From Methanosarcina horonobensis HB-1 = JCM 15518 (lineage in GTDB: Archaea > Halobacteriota > Methanosarcinia > Methanosarcinales > Methanosarcinaceae), in contig NZ_CP009516.1 of assembly GCF_000970285.1 (NCBI RefSeq), forward strand, positions 1,901,036 to 1,965,035: a stretch of DNA of 64,000 bases. The letters are read 5' to 3'. The position numbers and the translations under genes are program-made. The notes under the pieces are model-generated. The model saw nothing but the letters and a program-made list of their open reading frames with translations, ran no database searches and was not told the origin of the DNA. Positions 63,724 through 64,000 of the stretch are shown here, one piece after another. Each line of letters opens with the position of its first letter. Position 1 is the stretch's first letter.

Positions 63724-64000
63724 AGAACCACTTAAGACCATTAAAAAACTTCATATCTCTTAAAAAGCCTCAAACCTTAAAAAACTGTTCTGAAAAACGG
63801 AAACATCTGTCTTTCGGTTAAGATTCCTGGATTCCCTGTTAAGATTTCCGAATAAAAGTTCCTGTTCAGTTAATGCTTTCGTTTTTTACAAATGGTAAAG
63901 TTGAAGAAATAGTAAAGCGATCAAAGTGGTTAAAATATATAACATAAATTTTACATTTTTGTTATATAAGATATGAGCCTATCCCAAAACTCTAAATTTC
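63724..64000. mobile_element. Downstream flank ending in a probable IS terminus
   Basis: No gene. At 63975-63989 the sequence GAGCCTATCCCAAAA closely resembles the MITE end AGCCTATCCGAAAA (42349). The window stops 11 bp further on, so an insertion sequence or MITE may begin at about 63974. A TATA-like TTATATAAGAT precedes it. Confidence 0.35.

Overview
The window looks like a chromosome segment of a Methanosarcina-type methanogenic archaeon close to M. mazei or M. acetivorans. The markers are methanogenesis marker protein 11, a VorCBA 2-oxoacid:ferredoxin oxidoreductase, a coenzyme-B-pathway AksA-type synthase, an archaeal type II GAPDH, a Methanosarcina-restricted UPF0228 protein, many secreted beta-helix, PKD and PGF-pre-PGF surface proteins, and long AT-rich intergenic regions. 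I recognised no rRNA, tRNA or CRISPR array. About 50 genes can be supported. The species is inferred, not proven.

Layout. 1-3.6 kb: a secreted di-haem cytochrome c peroxidase between two direct repeats, then a decayed IS605/TnpB remnant. 3.6-9.1 kb (minus strand): an XRE-cupin regulator, an AMP-forming acyl-CoA synthetase and vorCBA, together a branched-chain 2-oxoacid/acyl-CoA module. 9.6-14.9 kb: a PKD/beta-helix surface protein, an AlkP-family hydrolase, a membrane protein, and a small regulated locus (secreted Gly/Tyr-rich protein, coiled-coil membrane protein, ArsR-like regulator) preceded by a four-half-site palindromic operator. 15.4-22.4 kb: asparagine synthetase, two beta-helix proteins, a CooC-like ATPase with no canonical start codon, and a broken gene of unknown origin. 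22.9-27.4 kb (minus): TPR protein, penicillin-binding-protein-4-type DD-peptidase, TPR protein and a coiled-coil/PASTA protein, which is unusual in an organism expected to lack murein. 27.8-35.5 kb: DUF169, a TctA-like permease, a repeat-rich non-coding stretch, pirin followed by a decayed PGRGSD-repeat gene, a NcsA/TtuA-type tRNA thiolase, a membrane protein and a TudS-like putative desulfidase.

36-38.8 kb: molybdenum cofactor genes (mobA and a mobB-moaE fusion) and radC. 38.8-42.9 kb is an accessory, decaying region: an FMN-reductase pseudogene, truncated secreted proteins, a matrixin fragment coupled to a secreted protein, UPF0228, and a 130-bp MITE with a 5-bp target duplication. 43-45.7 kb: methanogenesis marker 11 next to an IorA-like protein that lacks the ferredoxin domain and has an altered TPP signature. 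46.2-53.5 kb: two DUF3160 lipoprotein paralogues with small genes between them (54-aa membrane protein, 50-aa zinc ribbon) and a secreted protein. 53.5-58 kb (minus): aksA, NAD kinase, inositol-monophosphatase-family phosphatase and GAPDH. 58.9-63.7 kb: a CooT-family protein, a C45-type acyltransferase/hydrolase, a DUF89 phosphatase and a membrane-anchored AlkP/sulfatase-like protein. The window ends in what looks like an insertion-sequence terminus.

Functional threads: ferredoxin-linked 2-oxoacid metabolism (vorCBA with the acyl-CoA synthetase, and the IorA-like protein beside marker 11), Ni/CO-dehydrogenase accessory proteins (CooC-like, CooT), sulfur chemistry on RNA or nucleobases (NcsA-like, TudS-like), molybdopterin synthesis, and an extensive secreted or surface proteome. 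The best candidates for something undescribed are the PBP4/PASTA/TPR neighbourhood, the AUA/AUU-initiated CooC homologue, the operator-controlled 13.5-14.9 kb locus and the marker 11/IorA-like pair.
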